The position numbers and the translations under genes were made by a program. A stretch of DNA of 64,000 bases from Tetradesmus obliquus (taxonomy: Eukaryota; Chlorophyta; Chlorophyceae; Sphaeropleales; Scenedesmaceae), in NCBI GenBank assembly GCA_030272155.1, contig CP126196.1, forward strand, positions 6,014,501 through 6,078,500, written 5' to 3'. The notes beneath the pieces are model-generated. The model was not told where the DNA came from. It ran no database searches and saw nothing but the letters and a program-made list of their open reading frames with translations. Within the stretch, counting starts at the first letter, position 1; each line of letters starts with the position of its first letter. Positions 24,339 to 36,761 of this stretch are shown here, in pieces.

Positions 24339-27300
24339 TCACGCCTGCTCACCAACTGCCAGCTCTGCAGTCAGGTCGTCCAAGAACTTGCCCTCCAGCC
24401 AGTTATGCACAAAGGTGAACTGTCCGCCTACAACTACCTGGCAGGTTAAGGCATACAGCTTCCCCGCGCCTTGACCCTGGCTTACTAACGCCACCACCCC
24501 CGGGCCCTGATTGTACTTCTCAGCTAAGCGTCGCTGGTAAATGCCCTGCGCAATACGGAGTGTCTCCTGATAGGTGGTGCTCATGTCTTGAAGAGGCACA
24601 GCATCAAACCCGCGGGCCGCCAATTGGTTCTGCATGATGGTGATATGCAAAGGGATGGGCGCAGCTGCCTGCTGCTGCCCAATGACGCCGCCTGCGTCGC
24701 CTTTGTCTGTGCTCAAGCTGAAAGCGCCAGCAGTGGCAGCCGCTGCAGCAGCGCTGCTCATGTCTGGAGCGCCCTGCTGCTGCTGCTGCCCTGCCCCGCC
24801 AGACGGGCCGCCTGCGCCACCGCCAGAGCTAAACGTGCCACCAGCATCAGCCGCGGCAGTAGGGCCGCGCATATCTGCAGCTCTCTGCTGCTGCTGCTGC
24901 TGCTGCCCCGTTGCGCCAGTTGTGCCCCCTGCCCCGACACCAAAGCTGAACACACCACCGGCAGCGGCCGCTTTAGCGGCACCGTGCAAACCTGCACTGT
25001 CCTGCTTCTGCTGCTGCTGCTGCGCAATCGCGCCAGGCGCGCCGCCGGCAGCAACACCAAAGCCAGCCAAGCCGCCAGCCATGGCGGCTGCGGCTGCAGC
25101 GCTGCGCACATCCGCACCAGCCTGCTGGTGCTGCTGCTGCTGCTGCTACGCAATTCCGCCAGGCGCGCCGCCGGCAGCAACACCAAAGCCAGCAAAGCCG
25201 CCAGCCATGGCCGCTGCGGCTGCAGCGCTGCGTGCATCTGCACCAGCCTGCTGCTGCTGCTGCCCAAGGGCGCCAGGCGCGCCGCCTGCAGCAGCCTGGT
25301 TGTTCTCCTGGTAGTACAAAACACAGCAAGGGCGCAACGTCAGCTATGAAACGCCTTGCAAGCATGCCTAAACAGTCTGAGCAAGACCAGCTATGGTACC
25401 TTGGCAGTGTAGCATAGCAGTGGCTGACTTCACAGAATAAAATATGGCACACCATTGCCCTGATTTGCATGCATATCAACTGTTGCGCACCTGCACATGT
25501 TGGTAGATGGCCGTGGAAGCGGCAATTGCTATGCCCTGCAGGGCGTTGTGCAGGATGGGAGGACCAGTCTGGTTGTTTTGCAGGACCTTGGTCACTGGGC
25601 CACCAGTCCCAGCGAAGTACACAGCAATGCTGCGATCCTTGTTGATCCCGGGCAGCTGTAGGTCAGAGATGTACGGGTCCGTGCTGCCAAAGTTGATCGT
25701 TGTCAGACCTTGATTCTTCTTGGTGACTGGCAGCCTAGTCTAGCAGACACCTGCTCCCATCAGGATCCACTCACAGCCAGAGGCCTCTGCCAGCTCCACC
25801 ACCTGCACCACCAGGTCAGATGACAACGAGAAGTCAACAGGCCATGGCACATCAGCAGCAGGAACCTGCACTGGTGTCACACACGGGGGCCCTGAGCAAC
25901 AGGCTTTACGGCTATGCCGCAATGCGCATTGGGAGTTCTTGTGCAGCTGAACGGCTGCAATACTGGTGCCACTGTTTCAGCTGTTGTGCACCCTAACGTG
26001 ACCCCGCATTATCGATACTTATCATCAAGCAAGCAAATGCAAGCAGCAGCATCTAGCCACAAATTCACCTTTTTCATGATCTCTTCTGCGCCCTTCTGTA
26101 TGTTGCTGTTGGCGCAGCGGTTCTGCATGGCTGGCTGGTCAGAGCTGCTCCCGGTCCATGGCTCAAGTGGCCCCCGCACACGCGCATGCTTGGCGGCATT
26201 GTTGTACTCCACCTTCGCGTTGCACTTCCCGCATTGCCCAAGCCTGAACAACAGCATTACAAGCAAATCAATCTGATGTACACAACAAGTGCATAGCTGC
26301 GCAAAGAGTGGGAACGGAAGCGCTTCACAAGACTGCCAAGGTAAGCGCGTGACCTGCACGATTGGAAGCACTTGCACACGATGCGCACACTGATCAAGTT
26401 TGGGCACTGTAGTGGTAGGTTTGCACGCTGCTGGGCTCCCAACACGCAACAATGTGCACGCCTAGTGTAGCAATCGAACGCAGTTAGCAGCGCTGCCAAA
26501 GATTTCAACCCGCAGCACGCACTTGAAGTGCAGCAGCGCTCCACACTTGCCAGGGCACGGCCTCTGCCCTGTGATGTTCTCCATGGAAGCATCTGGCATT
26601 TTGCGCTTGTTGCTCTGGTCAGCCGCCTCGCCAGTGTCACCGCTGTGACCTGCATTGCAACAGCACACACATGTGTAACTGCGCTGCCACAAGCGCCATG
26701 ATGCGCGGTGTGTACATGCACTACACAATGATGCTAGGGCTGGTCGTGTGTCGCTGCAAATATTCCGGCAGTCACACCCGGGCCTGCCAAGCGCTTTGAA
26801 ACTAGTACTCAGCCTTCCACCACCCACACTCTCACCTGCTGCTGCTGCTGCTGCCGCTGCTGACCCTTGCGCTCCTTCTGCAAGTCCTTCAGCTGACACA
26901 CCTGCTGTTGCTGCTGCTGCGGTGCGCCTATGGTTCAGCACTTCCTCCACAGCAGCGCACAGCTCTTGAGACGTGAATGCAGTGGTCAGCTCCCAAAGAG
27001 GACCAAACAGGTCATTGAAGACAGCTGCTTTGGCATCAGGTGCCTTGCACAGCTTCTCTGCGATGCGTGCACTGATGGCCTGCACACAACAGCAGGTGAG
27101 CTCAGGGCACATCACACATGTGTAGGCTAGTGTATAGGCTAGATCAGGATGCACACCTCTTCCTGCAAGTCTTGAATGATTGCATCCACCCCTGCCAAGC
27201 TTTCACGGGCCTCCACAAAGCAATTGAGCAGTTTAGTGGTTAAAACCTCCTTGCCAGCAACCCACACTTTGCTGGGCCAACATAATCGGTTTGTAATCAT

Positions 27301-27381
27301 CTGTTCTTTGATTAGTGCATGCCATTGTTTTTGATTAGGGAAGCCAGGATACGGCAGCTGGATTGGCGTAGCTGCTGCCAT
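24339..27381 (-). pseudogene. Gln/Ala-rich FG-repeat-like protein, minus copy (unknown family)
   Basis: Reading leftwards, exons are 27381-27157, 27079-26836, about 26649-26550, 26243-26069, 25891-25492 and 25307-24339. The N-terminus (MAAATPIQLPYPGFPNQKQW...) is helical. Exon 2 ends in an Ala run, exon 3 has SNKRK and CPGKCG, and exon 4 has CGKC. Exon 5 contains DPYISDLQLPGINKDRSIAV and AGTGGPVTK. The last exon has five repeats of Gly-Gly-(F)x-FG-type cores between Gln runs, then a C-terminal domain with ALVSQG, LTCQVV and GQFTF. Every part has a counterpart in the plus-strand gene at 29.1-32.1 kb. In-frame TAGs occur at about 25741 and 25147 (the latter a CAG-to-TAG change in a Gln run), and one splice phase does not fit. 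Function unknown; nucleoporin-like by repeat style only. Confidence 0.6.
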
Positions 27382-29100
27382 AGGAACTCAGCAGTTCAAC
27401 ACATATACATTTGCATATCAATCGCAGTTACTGTTGTGCTTTTGTGCTTGTCGAGTGCTGAACAGCCATGGCGAAACAAACCAGCTTTCATATTCAAATC
27501 GCAGCTCAGCCGCAAAACAACACACCGGCGAACATGTGATTGCTTGTCACATGTCTGTAATGAACATATGACATCACATCACATATTCGAATTATGAGTA
27601 TGTGACTTATGTTCATATGTTCAACTGGGCCTGGGCTGGTGGGCCCAGTGCTACCTACGGCGAGTAGGCCCTTCTAGGGCACTTATAAGTTTATTGATAG
27701 CATTTGAACGATGCTCAACGCTTTTCTTATGCGCAATACGCCAGTCGCTGTGCAAACGCTATGCAAACGCTAACTTGTAGCGAAAAGTTGGTCTCAGTTG
27801 GGCATGGTACAAACGTAGCGAACAAGTGGCCTACATATAAATGTCAAGCTTTCAACAACGAATCTAAATCGATTTGAGCTGTTAGCAGTGGCACAGTGTG
27901 CTGCAAGCAAAGTGCTGAAAACACGTTGCCCTGAAGTGCCCCGACGGCTGTTACATGTGTTAACTTGCGCTGTAGAGTGTTGCTGTGGGTGCTGCTGCCT
28001 GCAACATGTTTTGATGTGTATTGTAATACTTCTGGGCTTCTCTTGCTGGCTGATCAGGCACTGCAGTTCTGGTGTGCCAAGTGCCCTGCCGCTGCGGTTG
28101 CGCTCTGCTGTTTGGCGCTGTGCGCTGCACATGCCATTTCAACTGTCATATCTGTTACATACTGCTCAACACCGCTTCAGGCCCACCGGTAGCTGCTGCG
28201 CGCGTGCAGCTAGTGTGGCTGCACAGAGTTTGTTGAGTACTAGTATTCTACACAGTTTCCTGCAAACATCCATCTTGTGTGATCAAGGCGAATTCTAGAG
28301 CTCAAAATCACTAGCAGTTTGGAGCTGCTGCTGCTGGCAGGTGAGGGCCCTGCTGTGCAACTGGGATGCAAGCAAGCCAAAGCAGCAGCACTGGCAGCTG
28401 TGCCTTACTGTGCCTGCCACATACAGCAGGTTGCTATGCCAGCATGGCTGTCTGCTTGCAAGCTGTGTTGATTTGTTGCAAAATGCAGATGGTACGTTTG
28501 TACCATACCTAGCTGTGTTGAGTAGCAACGCTAAGGTGACGCTGCCAGCGCTAGGGTGACACTACTCAGCGCTATCACAGCGCTAACCGTGCTACTAGTT
28601 AGCGTCACCTTAGCTGTGTTAGCGTTTTGGTAGCGGGAAGCTAGCGTGGTCCGTCGTCATAGTGATGCAAATGCTGTCGCTGCTTTACAACAGGCCGTAG
28701 TCCGATTGCCCGCAAAACACGACATCTAAGCTGCGAATCACCATTAAATTTTGAGTATGTTAGTTTCATCGCATGCGACTTTTCACCAGTGCAGTCACCT
28801 GCCCACGGTGGGCACCGTCACGGCAACCCAGGCCCTCTTGAATAATCGATGGAACATCACATATTCAAGATACCAATATTCAACCATGTGTCGAATTTTC
28901 AAGTTGCATAATCGAGTTGTCACCGCATTTTCGCCAGGCTGTTCTAGTTCTGGTTTGAAACACGGTGGCGCGAATGCCAGCTCATTTGCTGTTGCACGAC
29001 AGCCTCAGCACTCGTCGATCAGAGATCCAGACGGTGTGATTGTTGGTAAGCTGCTGAAATTCACAGCAACGGCCGCATTACACGCTTGATCAGTGTTTGA
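27382..29100. other. Divergent intergenic region between paralogous genes
   Basis: This 1.7-kb stretch separates the 5' ends of the two paralogues, so it should hold both promoters. AT-rich words such as CATCACATATTC occur near each gene (about 27570 and 28853). It also contains the palindromic cluster at 28.53-28.61 kb. No coding signal was accepted. Confidence 0.4.
28530..28614. repeat. Palindromic GCTAAGGTGACGCT cluster
   Basis: GCTAAGGTGACGCT at 28530-28543 is exactly inverted at 28601-28614. Between them lie related words (CGCTAGGGTGAC) and several AGCGCT palindromes. It could be a foldback relic or a protein-binding cluster in the divergent promoter region. Confidence 0.6.
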
Positions 29101-31346
29101 ATGTCTGGCGCGTGCAAATTGACGTATGACCGCTGGAAGGCGTTGATAAAGAAAGACAATATATTGATCGCTATGGAGAAACCAGGTTCCCCAAGACATG
29201 CTTCATCGCCAACATAGAAGTGCCAACAGCAGTACTGCTGAACCTGCTGGTTGAGAGCAGCGAGTGTTGCCCTGAAGATCACGAGAAGGTGAGCGTTGTC
29301 TTGGTGACAACAGTACAGCTGTGGTGTGCTGATTGCTGACCAGGTACTGCCTGCGTGCAGGAGCTTGGTGTTCGCTTGGCTGCCTTCTATGGTGGAGAGT
29401 CTGCTGAAGACAAGGCTGCATTTGCGCAAGCTGTGGAGCGTGCATTGGTCCGGGGTCTTGGTGGTCAGTGGAACCTGGTCCCAGATGCGGACCACTGCTA
29501 CGACGCAGTGGGCGCCATAAAGGAGCAGCGGCGCGAGGAACGTACAGCAGCAGCAGCGTCTGCTGCAGCAGCGGCAGCAGCAGGAGAGGCAGCAGCAGGA
29601 GAGGCAGCAGCAGGAGAGGCAGCAGCAGGAGAAACAGCCGATGCAGGTGCGATGGTGGCTGGCAGGTGCTCGTCCGCGTTGACTGAGAGACAAGAGCAGC
29701 TGTGTAGCACTGTCAGCGCTCAGTGTGGAGTCGATCCATGCATATGTTGCTGTCATGCCAGAGTGCATGAGCTTGTGATGGCTGCCCATGCGTTTGTACA
29801 ATGTCGCGGCGTAGGAATCATTAACATTATGCATGCCGCATTTGGCAGGCTAGCCAATGGTGCCGTCACAACTACTCGATGGCTGCATTCCTCTGAAATG
29901 AGTTTGTTGGGTGTTTTGCAGGTGCCACTGACACGGCAGCTGGGCAAGGCAGCAAGCGGAAACTGACGCAGAAGCAGAAGGACGCCCTGTCAAAGAAGCA
30001 GTGCCCGGGGTGCCAAGCTTGGGCGGGCCCTGCGTGAGTTGCAGCGACTGGTGGCTAACTGCAGCAATGTGTGGTTATACAGGCAGCCTTACCAGCCCTC
30101 CATTGTGTTCACTCACTATGAAGCGAACTGTGGGCTGGGAGCAACACATCATGTGCAGCGAGGCTGTATGAGTGTAGTGCGCTGACGTGCAGTATCAAGT
30201 CTGTCTCATTCAAATTGTCCTTGTGCCTCTGCCTGATTTGCGCTGTCCAGTACTGCCAAGTGCAAAACTGAAGGCTGCAACCACGCCTGGCGCCCCCCGA
30301 AAAGTGACGTGCAGCCTGACGTGCAGCCTGACGTGCAGCCTGACGTGCAGCGCTTGACGCCATGGAATGGCAGCAGTGCCGACCAGCCTCCCCTGCAAAC
30401 CCGCTCGCAACGCAGTCAGCAATCTGCAGCGGCTCATGTCAAAGGTAAGGCTGTTTTTTTAGGCACAGCACCTGTAGTGTGTCACATACGGTGGTTAGCG
30501 ACACAGCACCTGCAGTGCGCCACATATGGGGTTAGCATCAGAGATACTAGGCCGCCTTCCTTCGCACGCCTTCTTACCCCATAGCATGCAGTTCAAGGCC
30601 TGTTAGGGTTGCGCATGAGCCCCACACCAAGCTGTCAGCTGATTATGACTTACTCATTGCGGAAGCGCATTTGCTTCGTCACCTGGCTGCCGGCTTTCAG
30701 CAGATTGTGCTGCTTGTGCTTCTGGCTCACTGTGTGTACGTCACTGTGTGCACAGGTGAAGGTGTTGGCCGCTGCGCTTGGGATGGAGGCGCTGGTGGTG
30801 TTGTGCGGTGTGATGAACAGTAAAGCAGCTGCCACCAGGACGGGCGAGGAGCACATCTGCTTCAACAAGGACACACCATTCATCTCTCAGCTGGGCGTGC
30901 CCGGCTTTGGTGAAGACTCTGGGCTGAGCATCGGTGTGGTGGCCGCTGGGACTGGCGGCCCGCTGACGGCTGCCCTGGACAAGCCGGCGCAAGGATGATT
31001 CTAAGCATGGTAAAAGCATAATTGCGTCGTTGCAAAACATGTGCAGCGACGACGAGCATTCTGAAGCGGGCTCTTAACTAAACCGCCTTTTTGCTGACCT
31101 GCAGGAACTGCACCAGGCAGGCGCAACCCAGCAGGCAGCAGCAGCCAACGCTGGCGCAGGTGGGCAACAACAGCAGCAGCAGTCGGCAGGGGCCATGCCT
31201 GGCGCTGCAGCAGCACAGCAGCAAGCGCAACAGCAGCAGCAGCAGCAGCAGCAGGGTGACGCCACACATGCCGCTGCTGCGGGCACATTCATCTTTGGCG
31301 CTGCTGCAGCTGGCGCTGGCCTGATGGGACAGCAGCAGCAGCAGGC

Positions 31347-31384
<38 letters not shown>

Positions 31385-31715
31385 GATACGCCGCACAGGC
31401 TGCTGTAGCGGGCAAATTCAACTTTAGCGCTGCTGCAGCTGGCCCCGGCCTGATGGGACAGCAGCAGCAGCAGCAGCAGCAGGGATACGCCGCACAGGCT
31501 ACTGCTGCGGGCAACTTCACCTTTGGCGCTGCTGCAGGCGGTGCGGCCAGCCTGATGCAACAGCAGCAGGCGCAGCGGCAGCAGCAGCAGGCGCACCAGC
31601 AGCAGCAGGCGCAGCAGCAGCAGGGATACGCCGCACAGGCTGCTGCTGCGGGCAACTTTACCTTTGGCGCTGCTGCAGGCGGTGCGGCCAGCCTGATGCA
31701 ACAGCAACAGCCGGC

Positions 31716-31747
<32 letters not shown>

Positions 31748-32145
31748 CGCTGCTGCAGCAGCAGGCGCTGCAGCAGCAGGGTAATGCAGCAGGCGGCGTA
31801 AGCGGTGTGGTAGGGCAGCCATTCCCTTCAAACAGGCTCATCTTTGAGCAGCAGCTGAAGACCTGCAACTTCGATGTTGTGAATTTGTCAGGCTTGAGCG
31901 AGTCGCTGCTACAGGCGTTGGGGAGGGCGCAGCTTCGGTACCAACACCAGATCGCTGCAATGCACCAGCAGCCAAGCCTGAAATTGGTGTTGCTGGTCAG
32001 CCAAGGCTGTGATGCACAGCCGGCGTATCACTTGGCCTGCCAGGTGGTTGAAAATGGCCAGTATTCCTTCAAGCACGACGCATTGGTGAGCCTGGACCGT
32101 GACCTGTGCGCTCAGGTAACAATGGCTGTGTGGAGCCTGGCATGA
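29101..32145 (+). CDS. Gln/Ala-rich FG-repeat-like protein, plus copy (unknown family; likely damaged)
   Basis: Exons: 29101-29288, 29361-29646, 29922-30033, 30251-30444, a poorly defined part from about 30590 to 30998, and 31105-32145 ending in TGA. Splice phases after exons 1-3 (0, 1, 2) equal those of the minus copy. Exon 2 ends in a repeated Ala-Gly-Glu tract. Exons 3-4 carry SKRKL, CPGC and CKTEGC (zinc-ribbon-like) plus three QPDV repeats. The last exon has four cores (GTFIFGAAAAG, GKFNFSAAAAG, GNFTFGAAAGG twice) separated by poly-Gln, then a ~110-residue C-terminal domain with LLVSQG, LACQVV and GQYSF. Exon 1 needs a one-base shift after WKALIKKDN. The fifth part stops at TGA (30996-30998) with no clear donor. 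FG-like repeats suggest a phase-separating or pore-binding role, which is inference only. Confidence 0.5.
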
Positions 32146-32765
32146 CTGCTGCACGACCGTTGCACTGGGGTACGACCTGTCGGCACAGTGCATCTGAGTG
32201 TGAAGACAATTGGCCACATGCTGGCCAAGCACAGCAACTTTTGGCTTCTGCTGTTCACGCAGTGGTTACAAGTGAGGTGCTCTAGACGTAAGCAGCTGTG
32301 CGCGTGGGATGCATCCGACTGCGTTGTACATGCACGCTGCATTGTGTCGTGGGTGTCGCAGTAGTAAGCAAGTCACAACAGTGTGTTGTTACTAGGCACT
32401 GGCCCCATGCTGGAGTGTTCCGTGAACACATGCTGCGCTTTTATGCAGAGCGCGCGTGTCTTGTTGCAGCTGTGTTGTGCTCATCTGCTCTGAACCCTGG
32501 GCATTACACTGCAAGATATTGTTTTCAATTCCAGCACCCCTGGCATGTGTTGCCTCCAGCAGTGGTAGCATCCCATACAGCTGAGGCCTGGTGTGAGTAT
32601 TTTGTTTGCCAGTCACCTGATTGCCGGTAGCGCAGTTGCCGCCGCAGCTGGTAGCCCTGCAAGGCAGTTCGAATGCCGGGGCAGTTTAGCTAAATGTGTG
32701 CGCCTGGACCACTTGTGTTGCCTGCCAGTATGAAAATCTGTGTCCTGGATTTGCTTGGGCTACAG
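32146..32765. other. No recognisable gene
   Basis: Short spacer between the Gln-rich gene and the minisatellite; no coding or repeat structure was identified. Confidence 0.4.
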
Positions 32766-35700
32766 GCCGCTTGCGCACAGCTGTGTGGTGTGCGGCTGCT
32801 TGCGCATAGCTGTGTGGCGTGCGGTTGCTTGCGCATAGCTGTGTGGTGTGCGGTTGCTTGCGCAAAGCTGTGTGGTGTGCGGCTGCTTGCGCATAGCTGT
32901 GTGGCGTGCGGCTGCTTGCGCATAGCCGTTGGGGGTGCAGCTGCTTGCGCATAGCCGTTGGGGGTGCAGCTGCTTGCGCATAGCTGTGTGGTGTGCGGCT
33001 GCTTGCGCATACTTTTGTGGCGTGTGGCTGCTTGCGCATAGCTGTGTGGTGTGCGGCTGCTTGCGCATAGCTGCTTGGCGTGCGGCTGCTTGCGCATAGC
33101 TGTGTGGCGTGCGGCTGCTTGCGCACAGCTGCTTGGCGTGCGGCTGCTTGCGCATAGCTGTGTGGCGTGCGGCTGCTTGCGCACAGCTGTGTGGTGTGCG
33201 GCTGCTTGCGCATAGCTGTTTGGCGTGCGGCTGCTTGCGCATAGCTGTGTGGTGTGCGGCTGCTTGCGCATAGCTGTTTGGCGTGCGGCTGCTTGCACAT
33301 AGCTGTGTGGTGTGCGGCTGCTTGCGCATAGCTGTGTGGCGTGCGGTTGCTTGCGCATAGCTGTGTGGTGTGCGGCTGCTTGCGCATAGCTGTGTGGCGT
33401 GCGGTTGCTTGCGCATAGCTGTGTGGTGTGCGGCTGCTTGCGCATACTTTTGTGGCGTGTGGCTGCTTGCGCATACTTTTGTGGCGTGCGGCTGCTTGCG
33501 CATAGCTGCTTGGCGTGCGGTTGCTTGCGCATAGCTGTGTGGCGTGCGGCTGCTTGCGCATAGCTGTTTGGCGTGCAGCTGCTTGCGCATAGCTGTGTGG
33601 TGTGCGGCTGCTTGCGCATAGCTGTTTGGCGTGCGGCTGCTTGCGCACAGCTGTGTGGTGTGCGGCTGCTTGCGCATACTTTTGTGGCGTGTGGCTGCTT
33701 GCGCATAGCTGTGTGGTGTGCGGCTTCTTGCGCATAGCTGTTTGGCGTGCGGCTGCTTGCGCATAGCTGTTTGGCGTGCGGCTGCTTGCGCACAGCTGTG
33801 TGGTGTGCGGCTGCTTGCGCATACTTTTGTGGCGTGTGGCTGCTTGCGCATAGCTGTGTGGTGTGCGGCTGCTTGCGCATAGCTGTTTGGCGTGCAGCTG
33901 CTTGCGCATAGCTGTTTGGCGTGCGGCTGCTTGCGCACAGCTGTGTGGTGTGCGGCTGCTTGCGCATACTTTTGTGGCGTGTGGCTGCTTGCGCATAGCT
34001 GTGTGGTGTGCGGCTGCTTGCGCATAGCTGCTTGGCGTGTGGCTGCTTGCGCATAGCTGTTTGGCGTGCGGCTGCTTGCGCACAGCTGTGTGGTGTGCGG
34101 CTGCTTGCGCATACTTTTGTGGCGTGCGGCTGCTTGCGCATAGCTGTGTGGTGTGCGGCTGCTTGCGCATAGCTGTTTGGCGTGCAGCTGCTTGCGCATA
34201 GCTGTGTGGTGTGCGGCTGCTTGCGCATAGCTGTTTGGCGTGCGGCTGCTTGCGCACAGCTGTGTGGTGTGCGGCTGCTTGCGCATACTTTTGTGGCGTG
34301 TGGCTGCTTGCGCATAGCTGTGTGGTGTGCGGCTGCTTGCGCATAGCTGCTTGGCGTGCGGCTGCTTGCGCATAGCTGTGTGGCGTGCGGCTGCTTGCGC
34401 ACAGCTGTGTGGTGTGCGGCTGCTTGCGCATAGCTGTTTGGCGTGCGGCTGCTTGCGCATAGCTGTGTGGCGTGTGGCTGCTTGCGCATACTTTTGTGGC
34501 GTGCGGCTGCTTGCGCATAGCTGCTTGGCGTGCGGCTGCTTACGCATAGCTGTGTGGCGTGCGGCTGCTTGCGCACAGCTGCTTGGCGTGCGGTTGCTTG
34601 CGCATAGCTGTGTGGCGTGCGGCTGCTTGCGCATACTTTTGTGGCGTGTGGCTGCTTGCGCATAGCTGTTTGGCGTGCGGCTGCTTGCGCATAGCTGTGT
34701 GGTGTGCGGCTGCTTGCGCATAGCTGTGTGGTGTGCGGCTGCTTGCGCATAGCTGTGTGGCGTGCGGTTGCTTGCGCATAGCTGTGTGGTGTGCGGCTGC
34801 TTGCGCATAGCTGTTTGGCGTGCGGCTGCTTGCGCACAGCTGTGTGGTGTGCGGCTGCTTGCGCATACTTTTGTGGCGTGTGGCTGCTTGCGCATAGCTG
34901 TGTGGTGTGCGGCTGCTTGCGCATAGCTGCTTGGCGTGCGGCTGCTTGCGCATAGCTGTGTGGCGTGCGGCTGCTTGCGCACAGCTGCTTGGCGTGGGGG
35001 TGCTTGCGCATAGCTGTGTGGCGTGCGGCTGCTTGCGCACAGCTGTGTGGTGTGCGGCTGCTTGCGCATAGCTGTTTGGCGTGCGGCTGCTTGCGCATAG
35101 CTGTGTGGTGTGCGGCTGCTTGCGCATAGCTGTTTGGCGTGCGGCTTCTTGCGCATAGCTGTGTGGTGTGCGGCTGCTTGCGCATAGCTGTGTGGCGTGC
35201 GGTTGCTTGCGCATAGCTGTGTGGTGTGCGGCTGCTTGCGCATAGCTGTGTGGCGTGCGGTTGCTTGCGCATAGCTGTGTGGTGTGCGGCTGCTTGCGCA
35301 TACTTTTGTGGCGTGTGGCTGCTTGCGCATACTTTTGTGGCGTGCGGCTGCTTGCGCATAGCTGCTGGGCGTGCGGCTGCTTGCGCATAGCTGTGTGGCG
35401 TGCGGCTGCTTGCGCATAGCTGTTTGGCGTGCAGCTGCTTGCGCATAGCTGTGTGGTGTGCGGCTGCTTGCGCATAGCTGTTTGGCGTGCGGCTGCTTGC
35501 GCACAGCTGTGTGGTGTGCGGCTGCTTGCGCATACTTTTGTGGCGTGTGGCTGCTTGCGCATAGCTGTTTGGCGTGCGGCTGCTTGCGCATAGCCGTGTG
35601 GTGTGCGGCTGCTTGCGCATAGCTGTGTGGTGTGCGGCTGCTTGCGCATAGCTGTTTGGCGTGCGGCTGCTTGCGCACAGCTGTGTGGTGTGCGGCTGCT

Positions 35701-36761
35701 TGCGCATAGCTGTGTGGCGTGCGGTTGCTTGCGCATAGCTGTGTGGTGTGCGGCTGCTTGCGCATAGCTGTGTGGCGTGCGGTTGCTTGCGCATAGCTGT
35801 GTGGTGTGCGGCTGCTTGCGCATACTTTTGTGGCGTGTGGCTGCTTGCGCATACTTTTGTGGCGTGCGGCTGCTTGCGCATAGCTGCTTGGCGTGCGGCT
35901 GCTTGCGCATAGCTGTGTGGCGTGCGGCTGCTTGCGCACAGCTGCTTGGCGTGCGGCTGCTTGCGCATAGCTGTGTGGCGTGCGGCTGCTTGCGCACAGC
36001 TGTGTGGTGTGCGGCTGCTTGCGCATAGCTGTTTGGCGTGCGGCTGCTTGCGCATAGCTGTTTGGCGTGCGGCTGCTTGCGCATAGCTGTTTGGTGTGCG
36101 GCTGCTTGCGCATAGCTGTGTGGTGTGCGGCTGCTTGCGCATAGTTGTTTGGCGTGCGGTTGCTTGCGCATAGCTGTGTGGTGTGCGGCTGCTTGCGCAT
36201 AGCTGTGTGGCGTGCGGTTGCTTGCGCATAGCTGTGTGGTGTGCGGCTGCTTGCGCATACTTTTTGGCGTGTGGCTGCTTGCGCATACTTTTGTGGTGTG
36301 CGGCTGCTTGCGCATAGCTGTTTGGCGTGCGGTTGCTTGCGCATAGCTGTGTGGCGTGCGGCTGCTTGCGCACAGCTGCTTGGCGTGCGGCTGCTTGCGC
36401 ATAGCTGTGTGGCGTGCGGCTGCTTGCGCACAGCTGTGTGGTATGCGGCTGCTTGCGCATAGCTGTTTGGCGTGCGGCTGCTTGCGCATACTTTTGTGGT
36501 GTGCGGCTGCTTGCGCATAGCTGTTTGGCGTGCGGCTGCTTGCGCATAGCTGTTTGGCGTGCGGCTGCTTGCGCATAGCCGTGTGGTGTGCGGCTGCTTG
36601 CGCATACTTTTGTGGCGTGCGGTTGCTTGCGCATAGCTGTGTGGTGTGCGGCTGCTTGCGCATACTTTTGTGGCGTGTGGCTGCTTGCGCATAGCTGTTT
36701 GGCGTGCGGCTACTTGCGCATAGCTGTTTGGCGTGCGGCTGCTTGCGCATAGCTGTTTGGC
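32766..36761. repeat. 29-bp minisatellite, about 138 copies, with higher-order structure
   Basis: The unit is 29 bp, built around GCGGCTGCTTGCGCATA followed by a variable 12-bp part (GCTGTGTGGTGT, GCTGTTTGGCGT, CTTTTGTGGCGT, GCTGCTTGGCGT). Unit variants recur in order: the GCTGTTTGGCG unit followed by a GCACAG variant falls at 33621, 33766, 33911 and 34056, exactly 145 bp (five units) apart, then at 34230 (six units). Because 29 is not a multiple of three and the minus strand lacks stops in every phase, all three minus frames stay open over most of the block, giving frames of up to ~1360 codons with a 29-residue period. One 28-bp unit occurs near 36258. I treat the long frames as a by-product. 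Confidence 0.95.

Noticed and set aside
6776..25310. Nuclear code with TAA/TAG read as Gln
   Set aside because: In-frame TAA/TAG codons occur in several conserved frames and most genes end in TGA. However, the stops replace Pro-, Tyr- and other non-Gln positions as well as one Gln. Long Gln-rich frames use only CAG/CAA, and the intact glycosyltransferase and AP2 genes have no internal TAR. Nonsense mutations in decaying elements explain this better.
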